From contig NZ_JAULBC010000004.1 in assembly GCF_041060425.1 (NCBI RefSeq), positions 1 to 64,000 of the forward strand: a DNA stretch of 64,000 bases. The letters are read 5' to 3'. This document shows, in pieces, positions 8,826-18,061 of this stretch (position 1 is its first letter; each line of letters starts with the position of its first letter). The translations under genes and the position numbers were made by a program. The notes beneath the pieces are model-generated. The model worked only from the letters and a program-made list of their open reading frames with translations. It made no database searches and had not been told where the DNA came from. The DNA is from Danxiaibacter flavus. GTDB lineage: Bacteria; Bacteroidota; Bacteroidia; Chitinophagales; Chitinophagaceae.

Positions 8826-11756
8826 TTATTTTTTATAACCGGTTTCCTGGTGGCCAAAAGAGCTATAGATGATTTCCTGGATGTTCGAGCGCACATTCAG
8901 ATGGCTGAGCCTCAGATTGTCGCCTCCGGTCGGGCATACGCGGTTGGAGAGAAATATGTATACCAGGTTATATTTGGGGTCAACCCACACACATGTTCCC
9001 GTAAAACCGGTATGGCCGAAGGTTTGCGGCGAAACACTTCTCGATGGGTAAGGATCTTTGGAGTTGGCGAGATCCTTTTCAGGTTTGTCAAATCCAAGTC
9101 CCCTCCTGCTGATATTACTTTGATAAGCGGTAAAATAGTCGATCGTTTCTTTTTTAAGAAAACGCTGTCCGTTCATTTCTCCTCCGTTCGCCAGCATCTG
9201 GTACAACTGCGCCAGGTCATAAGCGTTGCTGAACAAGCCTGCATGACCAGCCACTCCTCCAAACATTGCAGCACCGGGATCATGAACGTATCCCCGGATC
9301 TGCTGCATGCGGAAATATTTCTCCTTTTCTGTCGGCGCAATTGCTGTCAGTGTTGTATGCTGTAATGGTTTAAAAGTTGTGCTGGTCATATTCAGCGGCT
9401 GATAGAATGTGGCTTTTGCATATTCATCCAATGGCTTTCCGGTTACCTGCTCCACAATCTTTCCCAGGAAAATAAAGTCATTATCGCTATAAATGTACTT
9501 TGGTTCTTTTCCAACAGGGCTTTCCAGTATCCGTTTGTAGATCGTATCCTCGTAGTCACTGCGCATAAACATATTCCGCGCGACTGGTATTGTGTAATGA
9601 TCTTCATCTAAAGAATCGTAATAGCCGGGTTTGGGAACACCGCTTTTTTCGATTGTTGCTGTATAAAAAGGAATAAAAGCTACCAGTCCTGCCTGGTGCA
9701 ACAATATGTTCCGCAAGGTCAACCCTTCTTTATTACTGCCTTTTACCCAGGGCAGATAATCTCCCAATGTTTTATCGATGCTGATCTTTCCTTCTTCGTA
9801 CAATTTCATTATGCTTACTGTAGTCGCACTTGTTTTGGTAACAGATGCCAGGTCATACATGCTGGATGTACTAACGGACTCTGTACTGTCGTACGTCATG
9901 TAGCCATATGCTTTTTGAAACACCACTTTTCCATCTTTAGCAACCAGTACAACACAACCAGGTGTGGCCCTGTTGACAATTGCATCGTTGGCAATACTAT
10001 CTATCAGCGACAGTTTTTTGCTATCCATCCCTACCGATTCAGGTTGCACCTGGGGGAAATAATAGTTGGTGGTAATGCCCTTGCCAAACTTCAGCTCCGG
10101 AGAAATGGTTACAGGCAACGATCCCTTAGCGATGAGTTTACCTGACAAAATATCAAAAGCAGCCTTTTGCGTGATAGAGTCATCCTCGTAACAAGCAAAA
10201 AGATTGCTGGAACGGCTGAAGTTCTTTATTGCATATGGATTGCCAAAAGCAAGAACAACGGCTTTACTCTTTTGTTGAATATCATTAACCAATGCTACTG
10301 CCTTATCGGGTATTCCAAAATTATTGGCAGGCCGGCGGCTATAGGCATGAACACCAACAATAACCAGATCGTATCTATTTGCGAGCGCAGATTTTATTTT
10401 TTCTATCCCGCCAGTGCTGTCTTTAAAGGAGTAATAGTATACATCAGCTTTGTACTGATCCTGCAACAGCGATGAAAATGTATTGCCGCCATCCAATCCT
10501 ACACCAACGTAAGCCAGCTTTAGATTCTTCTGCAAAGGCAGCAGTTGTGGCTGTTCGTTTTTCAGTAAAGTGATTGCATTTTGCGCCAGCGTGGTTTTCA
10601 ATGCGTTTGTACCGGCATTCAGATCTGCAGCAAGGTTATTAAGATCGATGGGGTGGATATTATTTAAACCGAGGGCATACTTATACAGCAAAACTTTTTT
10701 CACGCGGGCGTTAATGTCGTCCCATTGCAGCACTCCTTTTTTCAACGCTTTTCGGATTTTTTTAATGCTGCCGGGGATATCCTGTGGCAGGCATAACATG
10801 TCATTACCTGCGATAAGCGATTGTAAAGAAATTTCTCCGCCGGGGAAAAATTTAGTTACCCCCTTCATTTCCAGGGCATCAGTAAAAGTCAGTCCTTTAA
10901 AACCCAGTTCATTTTTAAGCAGTCCGTTTACATTTTTTGCAGAAATGGAAGTTGCCAGGTTGGGTGTTGTATCAATCGCGGCGACTGATAAATGCGCGCT
11001 CATTACGGCGCCAACCCCATTTTTAATCAACTCGCGGAAAGGATAGAGTTCCAGTGAATCCAACTGCGCTCTTGTTTTCTTAATTATGGGGAGATCAAAA
11101 TGAGAATCCACCGCAACATCGCCATGACCCGGAAAATGCTTTGCGCAGGCAAGAACACCTTCATCCTGCATACCCGTTGTATACTCCGTTCCGAACAGTG
11201 CCACTTTGTATTTATCCTCGCCAAAACTTCTGTCATTAATTACCGGGTTAGCCGGATTGTTGTTAATGTCAACATCGGGAGCAAAGTTCACCTGTATTCC
11301 CAGGCGTTTGCACTGGCGGCCAACTTCCCGTCCAAAAGCATAGATCAACTGTGCATCCGGAACAGCGCCCATCATTAACTGACGTGGATAATTAATCACA
11401 CTGTCAAGACGCATTCCGAGTCCCCACTCACCATCAATTGACACGAGCAAAGGGACTTCCGTTATGCTCTGATAATAATTTGTGAGATTGGCCTGGCGAA
11501 CAGGACCGCCCTGAAAAAAACACAATCCACCTACATGATATTTTTTTACCAATCCGGTTACCTGTTTTACATGATCTGGTCCCAGGTTGCTGTGGGCCCG
11601 CACGATCATCAGCTGGGCAATTTTTTCATTTTTACTTAGTTTTCTGAATACACTATCCACCCATTTCGTGGCTTCCGGTGTAATTTTCACAAATGGCTGT
11701 GCATATAATAAAGATGTGACAGAGAGTAAAACAACAAGTGTCAGTACTTTTTTCAT
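8826..11756 (-). CDS. GH3 (NagZ-like) beta-N-acetylhexosaminidase fused to a beta-lactamase-fold serine hydrolase
   Basis: This 976-residue exported protein (signal MKKVLTLVVLLSVTSLLYAQ) has three parts. Residues about 30-370 form a GH3 catalytic barrel with the NagZ signature KHFPGHGD...DSH (about 205-222), whose His/Asp pair is typical of N-acetylhexosaminidases, and the nucleophile loop FTDALEMKGV. Residues about 400-560 form a GH3 C-terminal domain. Residues about 590-960 are a class C beta-lactamase/DD-peptidase-like domain with SVTK (about 640), YSDN (about 755) and HTG (about 915). Both active sites appear complete. The likely role is periplasmic peptidoglycan cleavage, acting on both glycan and peptide parts; this is inference. 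Such fusions are known in Bacteroidota. Confidence 0.92.
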   Translation of the reverse strand: MKKVLTLVVLLSVTSLLYAQPFVKITPEATKWVDSVFRKLSKNEKIAQLMIVRAHSNLGPDHVKQVTGLVKKYHVGGLCFFQGGPVRQANLTNYYQSITEVPLLVSIDGEWGLGMRLDSVINYPRQLMMGAVPDAQLIYAFGREVGRQCKRLGIQVNFAPDVDINNNPANPVINDRSFGEDKYKVALFGTEYTTGMQDEGVLACAKHFPGHGDVAVDSHFDLPIIKKTRAQLDSLELYPFRELIKNGVGAVMSAHLSVAAIDTTPNLATSISAKNVNGLLKNELGFKGLTFTDALEMKGVTKFFPGGEISLQSLIAGNDMLCLPQDIPGSIKKIRKALKKGVLQWDDINARVKKVLLYKYALGLNNIHPIDLNNLAADLNAGTNALKTTLAQNAITLLKNEQPQLLPLQKNLKLAYVGVGLDGGNTFSSLLQDQYKADVYYYSFKDSTGGIEKIKSALANRYDLVIVGVHAYSRRPANNFGIPDKAVALVNDIQQKSKAVVLAFGNPYAIKNFSRSSNLFACYEDDSITQKAAFDILSGKLIAKGSLPVTISPELKFGKGITTNYYFPQVQPESVGMDSKKLSLIDSIANDAIVNRATPGCVVLVAKDGKVVFQKAYGYMTYDSTESVSTSSMYDLASVTKTSATTVSIMKLYEEGKISIDKTLGDYLPWVKGSNKEGLTLRNILLHQAGLVAFIPFYTATIEKSGVPKPGYYDSLDEDHYTIPVARNMFMRSDYEDTIYKRILESPVGKEPKYIYSDNDFIFLGKIVEQVTGKPLDEYAKATFYQPLNMTSTTFKPLQHTTLTAIAPTEKEKYFRMQQIRGYVHDPGAAMFGGVAGHAGLFSNAYDLAQLYQMLANGGEMNGQRFLKKETIDYFTAYQSNISRRGLGFDKPEKDLANSKDPYPSRSVSPQTFGHTGFTGTCVWVDPKYNLVYIFLSNRVCPTGGDNLRLSHLNVRSNIQEIIYSSFGHQETGYKK

Positions 11757-11792
11757 GTAAGGTCGCTGTTAGATGCACAAGATACTGCATTA

Positions 11793-11840
11793 GAATGTGC
11801 GAATGTGCAAATGGGTGAATGTGCGAATAGGAGAATATGA
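11793..11840. repeat. Octamer array GAATGTGC in the GH3/mutL gap
   Basis: Six in-phase 8-mers: gaatgtgc, gaatgtgc, aaatgggt, gaatgtgc, gaatagga, gaatatga. It sits between the divergent hydrolase and mutL genes, close to the hydrolase start. The word family is the same as at 47356-47411. Confidence 0.75.
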
Positions 11841-11994
11841 GTTGAGGGACTTTAAAATATTGTAAAAAATACCAATTTGTTGGACGGGCCAAATCTGATC
11901 AATTATTGTTTCGTTATTACCCCAATAATGGGCTGGCCGCCTCGTGGGGTTTCGCTTTCTTTTCCTACTTTTACCGGCTAAATTAAGAGGAACT

Positions 11995-13875
11995 GTGGCG
12001 GACATTATTCAATTATTACCTGACAATATAGCAAACCAAATAGCAGCGGGAGAAGTGATTCAACGTCCGGCAAGTGCGGTAAAGGAACTCCTTGAAAATG
12101 CCGTAGATGCTGGTGCAACAGAGATAAAGCTGATTATTACAGATGCTGGCAAAAGTTTAATACAGGTTATTGATAACGGAAAGGGCATGAGCGAAACCGA
12201 TGCGCGTATGTGCTTCGAAAGACATGCTACCAGCAAAATAAAAAACGTAAACGATCTTTTCCATATACGAACAATGGGTTTTCGTGGTGAAGCGCTTGCC
12301 TCCATCGCCGCTGTGGCCCAGGTAGAATTAAAAACGCGGAAGGCGGATGAGGAATTGGGCTGCTACATTGAAATTGAAAACAGTGTGGTTATAAAGCAGG
12401 AACCTTGTGCTTGCCCTGTTGGTACCAGCATCGCCATGAAGAATTTGTTCTTCAGTGTGCCGGCGCGTAGAAATTTCCTTAAAAGCAATGCTGCTGAAAT
12501 GCGCCATATAGTTGACGAATTTATTCATGTGGCCATGGCATTTCCACAAATTTTCTTTTCACTTACGGCCAACGGCGAGCAAATGTTCCACCTTGAAGCG
12601 GGAAACCTTAAACAACGTGTAGTACAGGTTTTGGGTAACCAATATGCTTCGAAGCTGGTGAGTGTTAAAGAGGAAACAGATTATATGAACGTTTACGGTT
12701 TTGTAGGCAAGCCGGATGCGGCCCGCAAGACCCGTGGCGAACAGTACTTTTTTGTAAACAACCGGTATATCAAAAGCGGATACCTGAACCATGCCGTGAT
12801 GAGCGCATTTGATAACCTGATCAATAAAGACAGTTTTCCTTTATACGCATTATATATCGATCTTGATCCTACCCGTGTGGACATCAACGTTCATCCCACC
12901 AAACAAGAGATCAAGTTTGAGGATGAAAAGATCATTTATGCGTTTGTTCAGGCAGCAGTAAAGCATGCACTGGCACAGTTCAGCGTGGCACCGTCTCTTG
13001 ATTTTACTTTAAATGCGGAGATCCAGCAGCTCGATGCCGTTAGTAAACCGTATACTGAAGGGACAAAAGAAGATGTCAGCGGTTCTCAGTTGTTTAAAAC
13101 CTTCACTCAAAGACATCAGGCTCACAAAGTCGATCCAAGTGAAAAAAGTGAACTGAAGCACTGGAAAGATTTTTTTACAAGTCCCCAGCAACCGGCATCT
13201 GCTTCTCAGCCGGAAACCATTGGAGAGTATTCACTGGATATAAGTGCCGGTTACGCGGCGCCTCAGAAACAATCCAGCCTCTATCAGCAATCTGATAAAC
13301 TGATTGCAACGGATGCGCATTTGTTGCAATTGCATACAACATATATCATTGCACCCACACAGAGCGGCTTTTTGCTGGTTCATCAGCAGCTTGCACACGA
13401 ACGCATTTTGTATGAGCGCTTTAGCGTTGCTGCTCACGGCAGACAGATGGTGACACAAAAACTGTTGTTTCCCTCAACCTTAACTGTTTCCCCTTCTGAC
13501 GCTGTTTTGCTCACAGATTTATTGCCCGAGTTAAAAATGCTGGGCTACGACGTTGAGCCGTTCGGCAAAGACAGTTTTGTTATACAAGGCGTACCGGCCG
13601 ATGTTAGCCAGGGAAATGAAAAGCATTCTATCGAGTTGCTAATAGAACAGTTTAAACATTTTAGCAGCGATATCAAGTTCAGTAAGCGCGAAAAACTGAT
13701 CCGATGCCTTAGCCGTCAGCAAGCTATTAAGGCAGGACAGCATCTTACCCAAACTGAAATGCGCACGCTTGTTGAAGAATTATTTTCATGCAACACAGCC
13801 AATGTAACGCCAACCGGAAGCCCGACTTATATCGAGTTTAAAGAGGATTACCTGGACAGGATGTTTGGACGATGA
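11995..13875 (+). CDS. mutL: DNA mismatch repair protein MutL
   Basis: GHKL ATPase that links MutS mismatch recognition to strand incision. I place the start at the GTG at 11995, giving 626 residues: AAGAGG sits just upstream and the protein then opens VADIIQLLPDNIANQIAAGE, the normal MutL N terminus; an upstream GTG (11944) adds an unlikely hydrophobic tail. ATPase motifs: ELLENAVDAGAT, DNGKGM, TMGFRGEALASI. The C-terminal dimerisation domain ends with SPTYIEFKEDYLDRMF. The endonuclease motif DQHAxxExxxxE reads HQQLAHERILYE (about 463-474): Asp and His are replaced and both Glu kept. It stands alone, convergent with dacB. Confidence 0.95.
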   Translation: MADIIQLLPDNIANQIAAGEVIQRPASAVKELLENAVDAGATEIKLIITDAGKSLIQVIDNGKGMSETDARMCFERHATSKIKNVNDLFHIRTMGFRGEALASIAAVAQVELKTRKADEELGCYIEIENSVVIKQEPCACPVGTSIAMKNLFFSVPARRNFLKSNAAEMRHIVDEFIHVAMAFPQIFFSLTANGEQMFHLEAGNLKQRVVQVLGNQYASKLVSVKEETDYMNVYGFVGKPDAARKTRGEQYFFVNNRYIKSGYLNHAVMSAFDNLINKDSFPLYALYIDLDPTRVDINVHPTKQEIKFEDEKIIYAFVQAAVKHALAQFSVAPSLDFTLNAEIQQLDAVSKPYTEGTKEDVSGSQLFKTFTQRHQAHKVDPSEKSELKHWKDFFTSPQQPASASQPETIGEYSLDISAGYAAPQKQSSLYQQSDKLIATDAHLLQLHTTYIIAPTQSGFLLVHQQLAHERILYERFSVAAHGRQMVTQKLLFPSTLTVSPSDAVLLTDLLPELKMLGYDVEPFGKDSFVIQGVPADVSQGNEKHSIELLIEQFKHFSSDIKFSKREKLIRCLSRQQAIKAGQHLTQTEMRTLVEELFSCNTANVTPTGSPTYIEFKEDYLDRMFGR

Positions 13876-14111
13876 TTCGATGTACGGTGATGCCATGTAC
13901 GATGTTAGATGTACGATGTACGTTGTGGGTGTGAGCTGTATGATGTTTTAAGTACGAAGTTAGAAGTACGAAGTACGGGCGCCGCATAGAATTGTCGCAA
14001 CGGTGTATTTTACGGCAATCCGGCGCCTTCGATTTGATAAACGTAGAACGTAAAACCTACAACGTACAACACTCATCTTCAGCTTTAAGCTTTGGGCTTT
14101 AGGCTTTGAGC
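13876..14111. repeat. GTACGAT-type 7-mers with a facing inverted copy between mutL and dacB
   Basis: Degenerate words (gtacgat, gtacgtt, agtacgaa) follow the mutL stop. Reverse-complement words (aacgtag, aacgtaa, caacgta) appear at 14040-14075, and AGCTTTA/GGCTTTA 7-mers run up to the dacB stop. Between them GGCGCC arms lie at both ends of a 45-base stretch. The gap could fold into a long imperfect hairpin serving both convergent genes. Confidence 0.6.
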
Positions 14112-15434
14112 TTAATACATCTCCGCCACTCCTGTCAAAAATGCTTCCACATCTTTCCTGATGGCGCGGACATTCCCCATGTGATTATTGATGAGGACAG
14201 AAAAAATCAGCAGTTTATTCTTATGTGTAATGAGATAGCCACTCAATGCAAGGTTATTACTTAACGAACCTGTCTTTGCGTAGATCTTTCCGTTAAGCGT
14301 CTTGTAGTAAGTGCCAAGCGTACCTGATCCCCCGGTAGGCAGAATAGCTGTGATCCGTTTCCAGTCAACTTCGTTATGCATCTTCCTAAGCAGCACAACA
14401 AAATCTTCCGGAGAAACGAGGGTAAAACGGCTCAGGCCGCTTCCATCAACCCATTGTGGCGGCTGGGGCAGATTTTTCAGATCTGAATGCAGCAACGTAT
14501 CAACAATTGCCTCCTGGTTCATTATACCAAGTCGCTTGTTCGCAACCATCAGTAATGTCTGGTCGGCGTAGAAATTATCACTGCGGTACATCATATTTTT
14601 CAGCAATGAATCCACTGGCTGGGAGTAAATAACGTGGCCCGCATTTGTGTTGAGTTGAGCGGAAGAAGAACTTACATTCAATTGATAATTGGTCCGCAGA
14701 ATATTGACTGCAGTGTTAATTCCGTTTACAACGAATGGCACATCTACTTTTTTTGATCTTCCGGGCGATACATAAAAAGTATTTGCGGTTCGGTCCCTTT
14801 TTATGCTGAAGCTATCTTGCAACAACGAAGCGTTACGAATGATATTGTTGTCCGGCAAAACCGGCTGCGCAGCCAATTGATTACCCTGAATGCTAAAAGT
14901 GACAAAGTTGCCGTGCAATGGAAATGCCGACCGCTCAACCATATAGTCGTCGCTATAATCGTCCCAGGACCATCCTGCACCCAAAACAATCTCGTTCCAT
15001 TTGGCGGTGTTGATCACGATCTTTTTATTCGCGGACTTCAGTACTTCTAATAAAGGATGCGTTTTAAAATCAGGATGAAGAAAGGTAGGATCACCGGCCG
15101 CTTCAACAAGCAAAGCGGTGTCAGTGTCTATAACTTTTGCAGCTTCAATGCTGTCACCCAGATATTTCATTGCGGCATAACAGGTCAGCAATTTGGTATT
15201 GCTTGCCGGAATAAAATATTTGTCGCTGTTATGTTTGTAGAGAAATTTACCGGATTGCACATCGTACAAAGCAATTCCCACATGTGCTGTAGTAAGTTCC
15301 TGCTTGTCCACAACTTTTTGCTCTGCCTGTTTGCCTATTTTCTTGCTAACAGAACAGGACGTCAAATGCATTACTGACAAAGCCTGTAAACCAAACAGAA
15401 ATAGTCGCGCGAATGATTTCCCGGTAAATAGCAT
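14112..15434 (-). CDS. dacB: D-alanyl-D-alanine carboxypeptidase/endopeptidase (PBP4, peptidase S13), lipoprotein
   Basis: Class C penicillin-binding protein that trims or cuts peptidoglycan peptides. All three active-site motifs are present: SNTK in IPASNTKLLTCYAAMKYLG (serine nucleophile, about residue 77), SDN in RSDNFYADQ (about 290), and KTG in IYAKTGSLSNN (about 390). The 440-residue length fits Bacteroidota S13 enzymes. The leader ends in a lipobox (VMHLTSC), so it is probably membrane anchored. The stop codon lies at the edge of an AGCTTTA-type array. Activity is confident; the physiological role is inferred from the family. Confidence 0.93.
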   Translation of the reverse strand: MLFTGKSFARLFLFGLQALSVMHLTSCSVSKKIGKQAEQKVVDKQELTTAHVGIALYDVQSGKFLYKHNSDKYFIPASNTKLLTCYAAMKYLGDSIEAAKVIDTDTALLVEAAGDPTFLHPDFKTHPLLEVLKSANKKIVINTAKWNEIVLGAGWSWDDYSDDYMVERSAFPLHGNFVTFSIQGNQLAAQPVLPDNNIIRNASLLQDSFSIKRDRTANTFYVSPGRSKKVDVPFVVNGINTAVNILRTNYQLNVSSSSAQLNTNAGHVIYSQPVDSLLKNMMYRSDNFYADQTLLMVANKRLGIMNQEAIVDTLLHSDLKNLPQPPQWVDGSGLSRFTLVSPEDFVVLLRKMHNEVDWKRITAILPTGGSGTLGTYYKTLNGKIYAKTGSLSNNLALSGYLITHKNKLLIFSVLINNHMGNVRAIRKDVEAFLTGVAEMY

Positions 15435-15498
15435 AGTTGGATGTACGGCCCAAATTGTAGCAGCATAACAATTTGGGCCTTTGTTTTAAGGTTTGAAA

Positions 15499-15540
15499 AG
15501 CTGTCAGCTATCAGCTATCAGCTTTTAGCTATTAGCTTAC
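15499..15540. repeat. Six in-phase AGCTATC heptamers upstream of dacB
   Basis: agctgtc, agctatc, agctatc, agctttt, agctatt, agcttac, without an indel. AATTTTC-type words (15585-15612) and CACATTTGC-type words run on to the stop codon of the next minus-strand gene at 15650. Confidence 0.85.
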
Positions 15541-15649
15541 TGCAATCGATTTCATCACGCAGTCCGATTGATACTGCAGCTCCATTTCAATTTTCCACTT
15601 TCAATTATCAATTTCCTCTCATCCGCACATTTGCAAATTTGCACATTTA

Positions 15650-16792
15650 CTAATTCCTCTCCACCGCTCTCATCCATCTTTCCGGAATGTCGTTGTTAGC
15701 TGCAGTCATATAATCCCTGTAGCTGCAAGCTATAAACTTACCATCCGGCAATTGTACCCACCAGCGGCCGGTACGTTTGCTTTGAAGGAAGATCGTGTCC
15801 ATCTCTGCGAATGCAAGGTGAAATTCGTTATAATCATCTTTATGATCAAAAGGAGCTTCGTATTTTCCTTTATAAAGACCGTCCATCAGGTACCACAACA
15901 TATGGCTGATCTGTTTAGCGGTCAGATCATGCACATCCCTGTCCGGGCGATAGCCGTAAATTCCAAACGAATCAATGTTCGGACTCATTCCTGCATATTG
16001 CATCAATGTGCAGGCTTCTTCACCATTAAAGCCATTAGGCGTGAGATAATTACAAGGTGCATGACTATGCTGAATAGCGGCTATATCAAAAGAAAAAAGA
16101 TTTGCGTTGCGGATCACCGGCTCCATTTCCTCCATGCGTTCCTTCACAACCCCCACCCTAAAGCAGTCAAAACGCAGTTTATCGATGGTTTCCAGCATAT
16201 GCGGATGAACCAGGTAGCTTTGAAAACCAATATGGTTGTAATGCCTGACAAAATTTGGTTCCCCTGTCAGCATTTCAAATAAGAAGGTATCAGCTGGCAA
16301 TACGCTGTCCGTGTTCAGATCTATTGCAGCATCTACACACGTGGCTTCAATAATTTTCTCCTGGGCGGCATATGCCTGGTATTGAGCCAGCGTAACATCA
16401 TGAGAGCCTCCTAAAATCGCCACTTTCTTTCCCTGTTGTGTCAATTCGGAAACCACAGCGCGAAGTGCGGCATAGGTATCCTGCAGGGTTGCACCAATCT
16501 TTACGTTGCCCACGTCGGCAACAGTCACATCCTTATGCCAGTGAAAAAGGCTATAATAAGCTGAACGGATTTTGTCAGGTGCATTAAATTTTGTCACAGG
16601 CATGCCAATACCGCGGTATTCATTGCAGCCAACCAGCACCAGGTCCGCATTCTCAAGGGAAGGGAAGTATTCTTCGTATGCTTCAATATGATTGCCCAGC
16701 TGTGTTTCCCTGTACCCTTCGTCGTTTGATAACTCATCTTTATTTACCGGATCTAAAAAATCTATAATTGTGTGTAGCGACTCCAATGACAT
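15650..16792 (-). CDS. Arginase/formimidoylglutamase-fold protein with degraded metal site
   Basis: Ureohydrolase superfamily, 380 residues. The three metal motifs can be located but are altered: GGDH-type appears as GGSHDVT (about 127-133), DAHxD appears as DAAID (His to Ala, about 155-159), and SxDxDxxD appears as SFDIAAIQ (two Asp lost, about 232-239). Most of the Mn ligands of arginase or HutG are therefore missing. Similar proteins in Bacteroidota are usually annotated as formimidoylglutamase or arginase family. No hut or arg genes are adjacent. It may use a different metal or be non-catalytic; I would not assign a reaction. Confidence 0.8.
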   Translation of the reverse strand: MSLESLHTIIDFLDPVNKDELSNDEGYRETQLGNHIEAYEEYFPSLENADLVLVGCNEYRGIGMPVTKFNAPDKIRSAYYSLFHWHKDVTVADVGNVKIGATLQDTYAALRAVVSELTQQGKKVAILGGSHDVTLAQYQAYAAQEKIIEATCVDAAIDLNTDSVLPADTFLFEMLTGEPNFVRHYNHIGFQSYLVHPHMLETIDKLRFDCFRVGVVKERMEEMEPVIRNANLFSFDIAAIQHSHAPCNYLTPNGFNGEEACTLMQYAGMSPNIDSFGIYGYRPDRDVHDLTAKQISHMLWYLMDGLYKGKYEAPFDHKDDYNEFHLAFAEMDTIFLQSKRTGRWWVQLPDGKFIACSYRDYMTAANNDIPERWMRAVERN

Positions 16793-16827
16793 GTAATTTA
16801 TTTGGCGGCAAACTTAAGGTTTTTGGT

Positions 16828-17061
16828 TTTGCCACAAAGGCACTAAGGCGGAAAGAAACACAAAGAGTACTGACAAGCGTCAATTTTCTCATTTTTGCCA
16901 TAAAGACGCGAAGGCGCTAAGAAACACAGAGGGAAAAACTGATTTTTCAAATACTGCCAGATCCATGACTTTTGTCTTTTACGATGACACTAGAGGTAAT
17001 AAACGTTTGCTGTTTAAAACCTTTCTTGGTGCACCTTTCTGCCTTGGCGTCTTTGTGGCAC
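16828..17061. mobile_element. MITE-like element with TGCCACAAAG inverted ends
   Basis: The left end (from 16830) begins TGCCACAAAGGCACTAAGGC. The right end (to 17060) is its reverse complement with about five transitions over 27 bases. A second copy of the left word in direct orientation lies at 16893-16932. There is no coding capacity. Related CACAGAG-type words occur at 2570-2860. The arms resemble non-autonomous repeat elements; no target duplication or transposase is visible. The remainder of this gap, to 17130, is AT-rich leader. Confidence 0.5.
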
Positions 17062-17130
17062 CTACCTTAAAAAGAGCTTAATTCTCCAAAAGCGGCGAAC
17101 CATATATAAATATTATTTTACTTTCATTCC

Positions 17131-17691
17131 GTGCTCAGGAAAACATCTGCCATACTGTTGCTAACCATTTTTTGCTTTAACCTGTTTGGATACAGGGTGG
17201 TGTTTGAGTATTTTCAGCACAAAGCAGATCGCCAATTGGTTGATCAGTTAGACAGAAACGAGTACAGCGAAGAAGATCTTATTACACTTTCCGTTCCGCT
17301 TTCACTGCCATATCAAACCAACTGGAAGGAGTTTGAAAGGGTGGACGGAGAAATTGAAGTGAACGGTAAGATCTATAAATATGTAAAGCGCAAGGTGGCG
17401 AATGGAGAAATGGTATTAAAATGCCTGCCCGATCACCAGAAAATGCGCCTTGAATCAGCAAGGGACGACTTTTTTAAATATGCCAATGATTTTGTTCAGA
17501 GTAATTCGAAAAAATCTGGCGACTCCAAACCAACTACTTTCAAATTGGTTATTCCGGATTATGATGCTTTTCAGCAAGTATTCTTCACAAGCATTCCGGC
17601 AGAACTAACTGCTTATTTGATTTCCCGAGACACCTTTTTCGCGCCGCAACCAACTAGCAAGTTGCATGGACAACCTCCAGAGTGGGCTTAA
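17131..17691 (+). CDS. Exported protein of unknown function
   Basis: I do not recognise this 186-residue protein. The start is a GTG (17131) directly before a signal-like segment (LRKTSAILLLTIFCFNLFGY). The mature part is hydrophilic and mixed alpha/beta: a charged region QLVDQLDRNEYSEEDLITL, then a block with EVNGKIYKYVKRKV and LKCLPDHQKMRLESARDDFF, and a Gln/Pro-rich end QPPEWA. It is the first of five co-directional genes ending in a TonB-dependent receptor, 370 bases ahead of the first haloperoxidase-fold gene. A role with that cluster is only suggested by position. No in-frame ATG exists near the N terminus. Confidence 0.65.
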   Translation: MLRKTSAILLLTIFCFNLFGYRVVFEYFQHKADRQLVDQLDRNEYSEEDLITLSVPLSLPYQTNWKEFERVDGEIEVNGKIYKYVKRKVANGEMVLKCLPDHQKMRLESARDDFFKYANDFVQSNSKKSGDSKPTTFKLVIPDYDAFQQVFFTSIPAELTAYLISRDTFFAPQPTSKLHGQPPEWA

Positions 17692-17784
17692 ATTCCCGCG
17701 AGGACAGCATTGTATCATGCAAATCAAACTAACGGTAACACCATTATGTATATAGTGTTATAGAAAATTGCATCTGCAGATAAT

Positions 17785-17821
17785 GACTGTACAGGCTTAA
17801 TTCAATCAGCCCTGTACGGTC
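17785..17821 (+). other. Hairpin in the gap before the haloperoxidase cluster
   Basis: GACTGTACAGG, 15-base loop, CCTGTACGGTC: an 11-base stem with one G-T pair, followed by a small GACC-cgca-GGTC hairpin but no T run. It could be a leader structure or weak terminator of the preceding gene. Nothing else is recognisable in 17692-18061. Confidence 0.35.
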
Positions 17822-18061
17822 TGCCTGCAAGAAGACCCGCAGGTCAAAATGCTTCTGCTCCTCACCGGGAAAAATTGATCATTTCCTTTTACTCATCGCT
17901 GTGTGTATTTGTTTCATTCATCAGAATGACGCATGCAGTTTTAATTGAACAAACCGAGTCAAAACCGGAATACACAGTATTTAATACATGCTATCAATTG
18001 CTTTCCGGATCGTTTTGCTAAAAGGATCGACTTTAGCCAAACAATAAATACATACCCAGGA

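Noticed and set aside
11944..11994. Upstream GTG start for MutL
   Set aside because: It would add 17 hydrophobic residues absent from the family; the GTG at 11995 has AAGAGG just upstream.
17945..18061. Upstream TTG start for the first haloperoxidase-fold protein
   Set aside because: It would bury the lipoprotein signal behind 39 residues.
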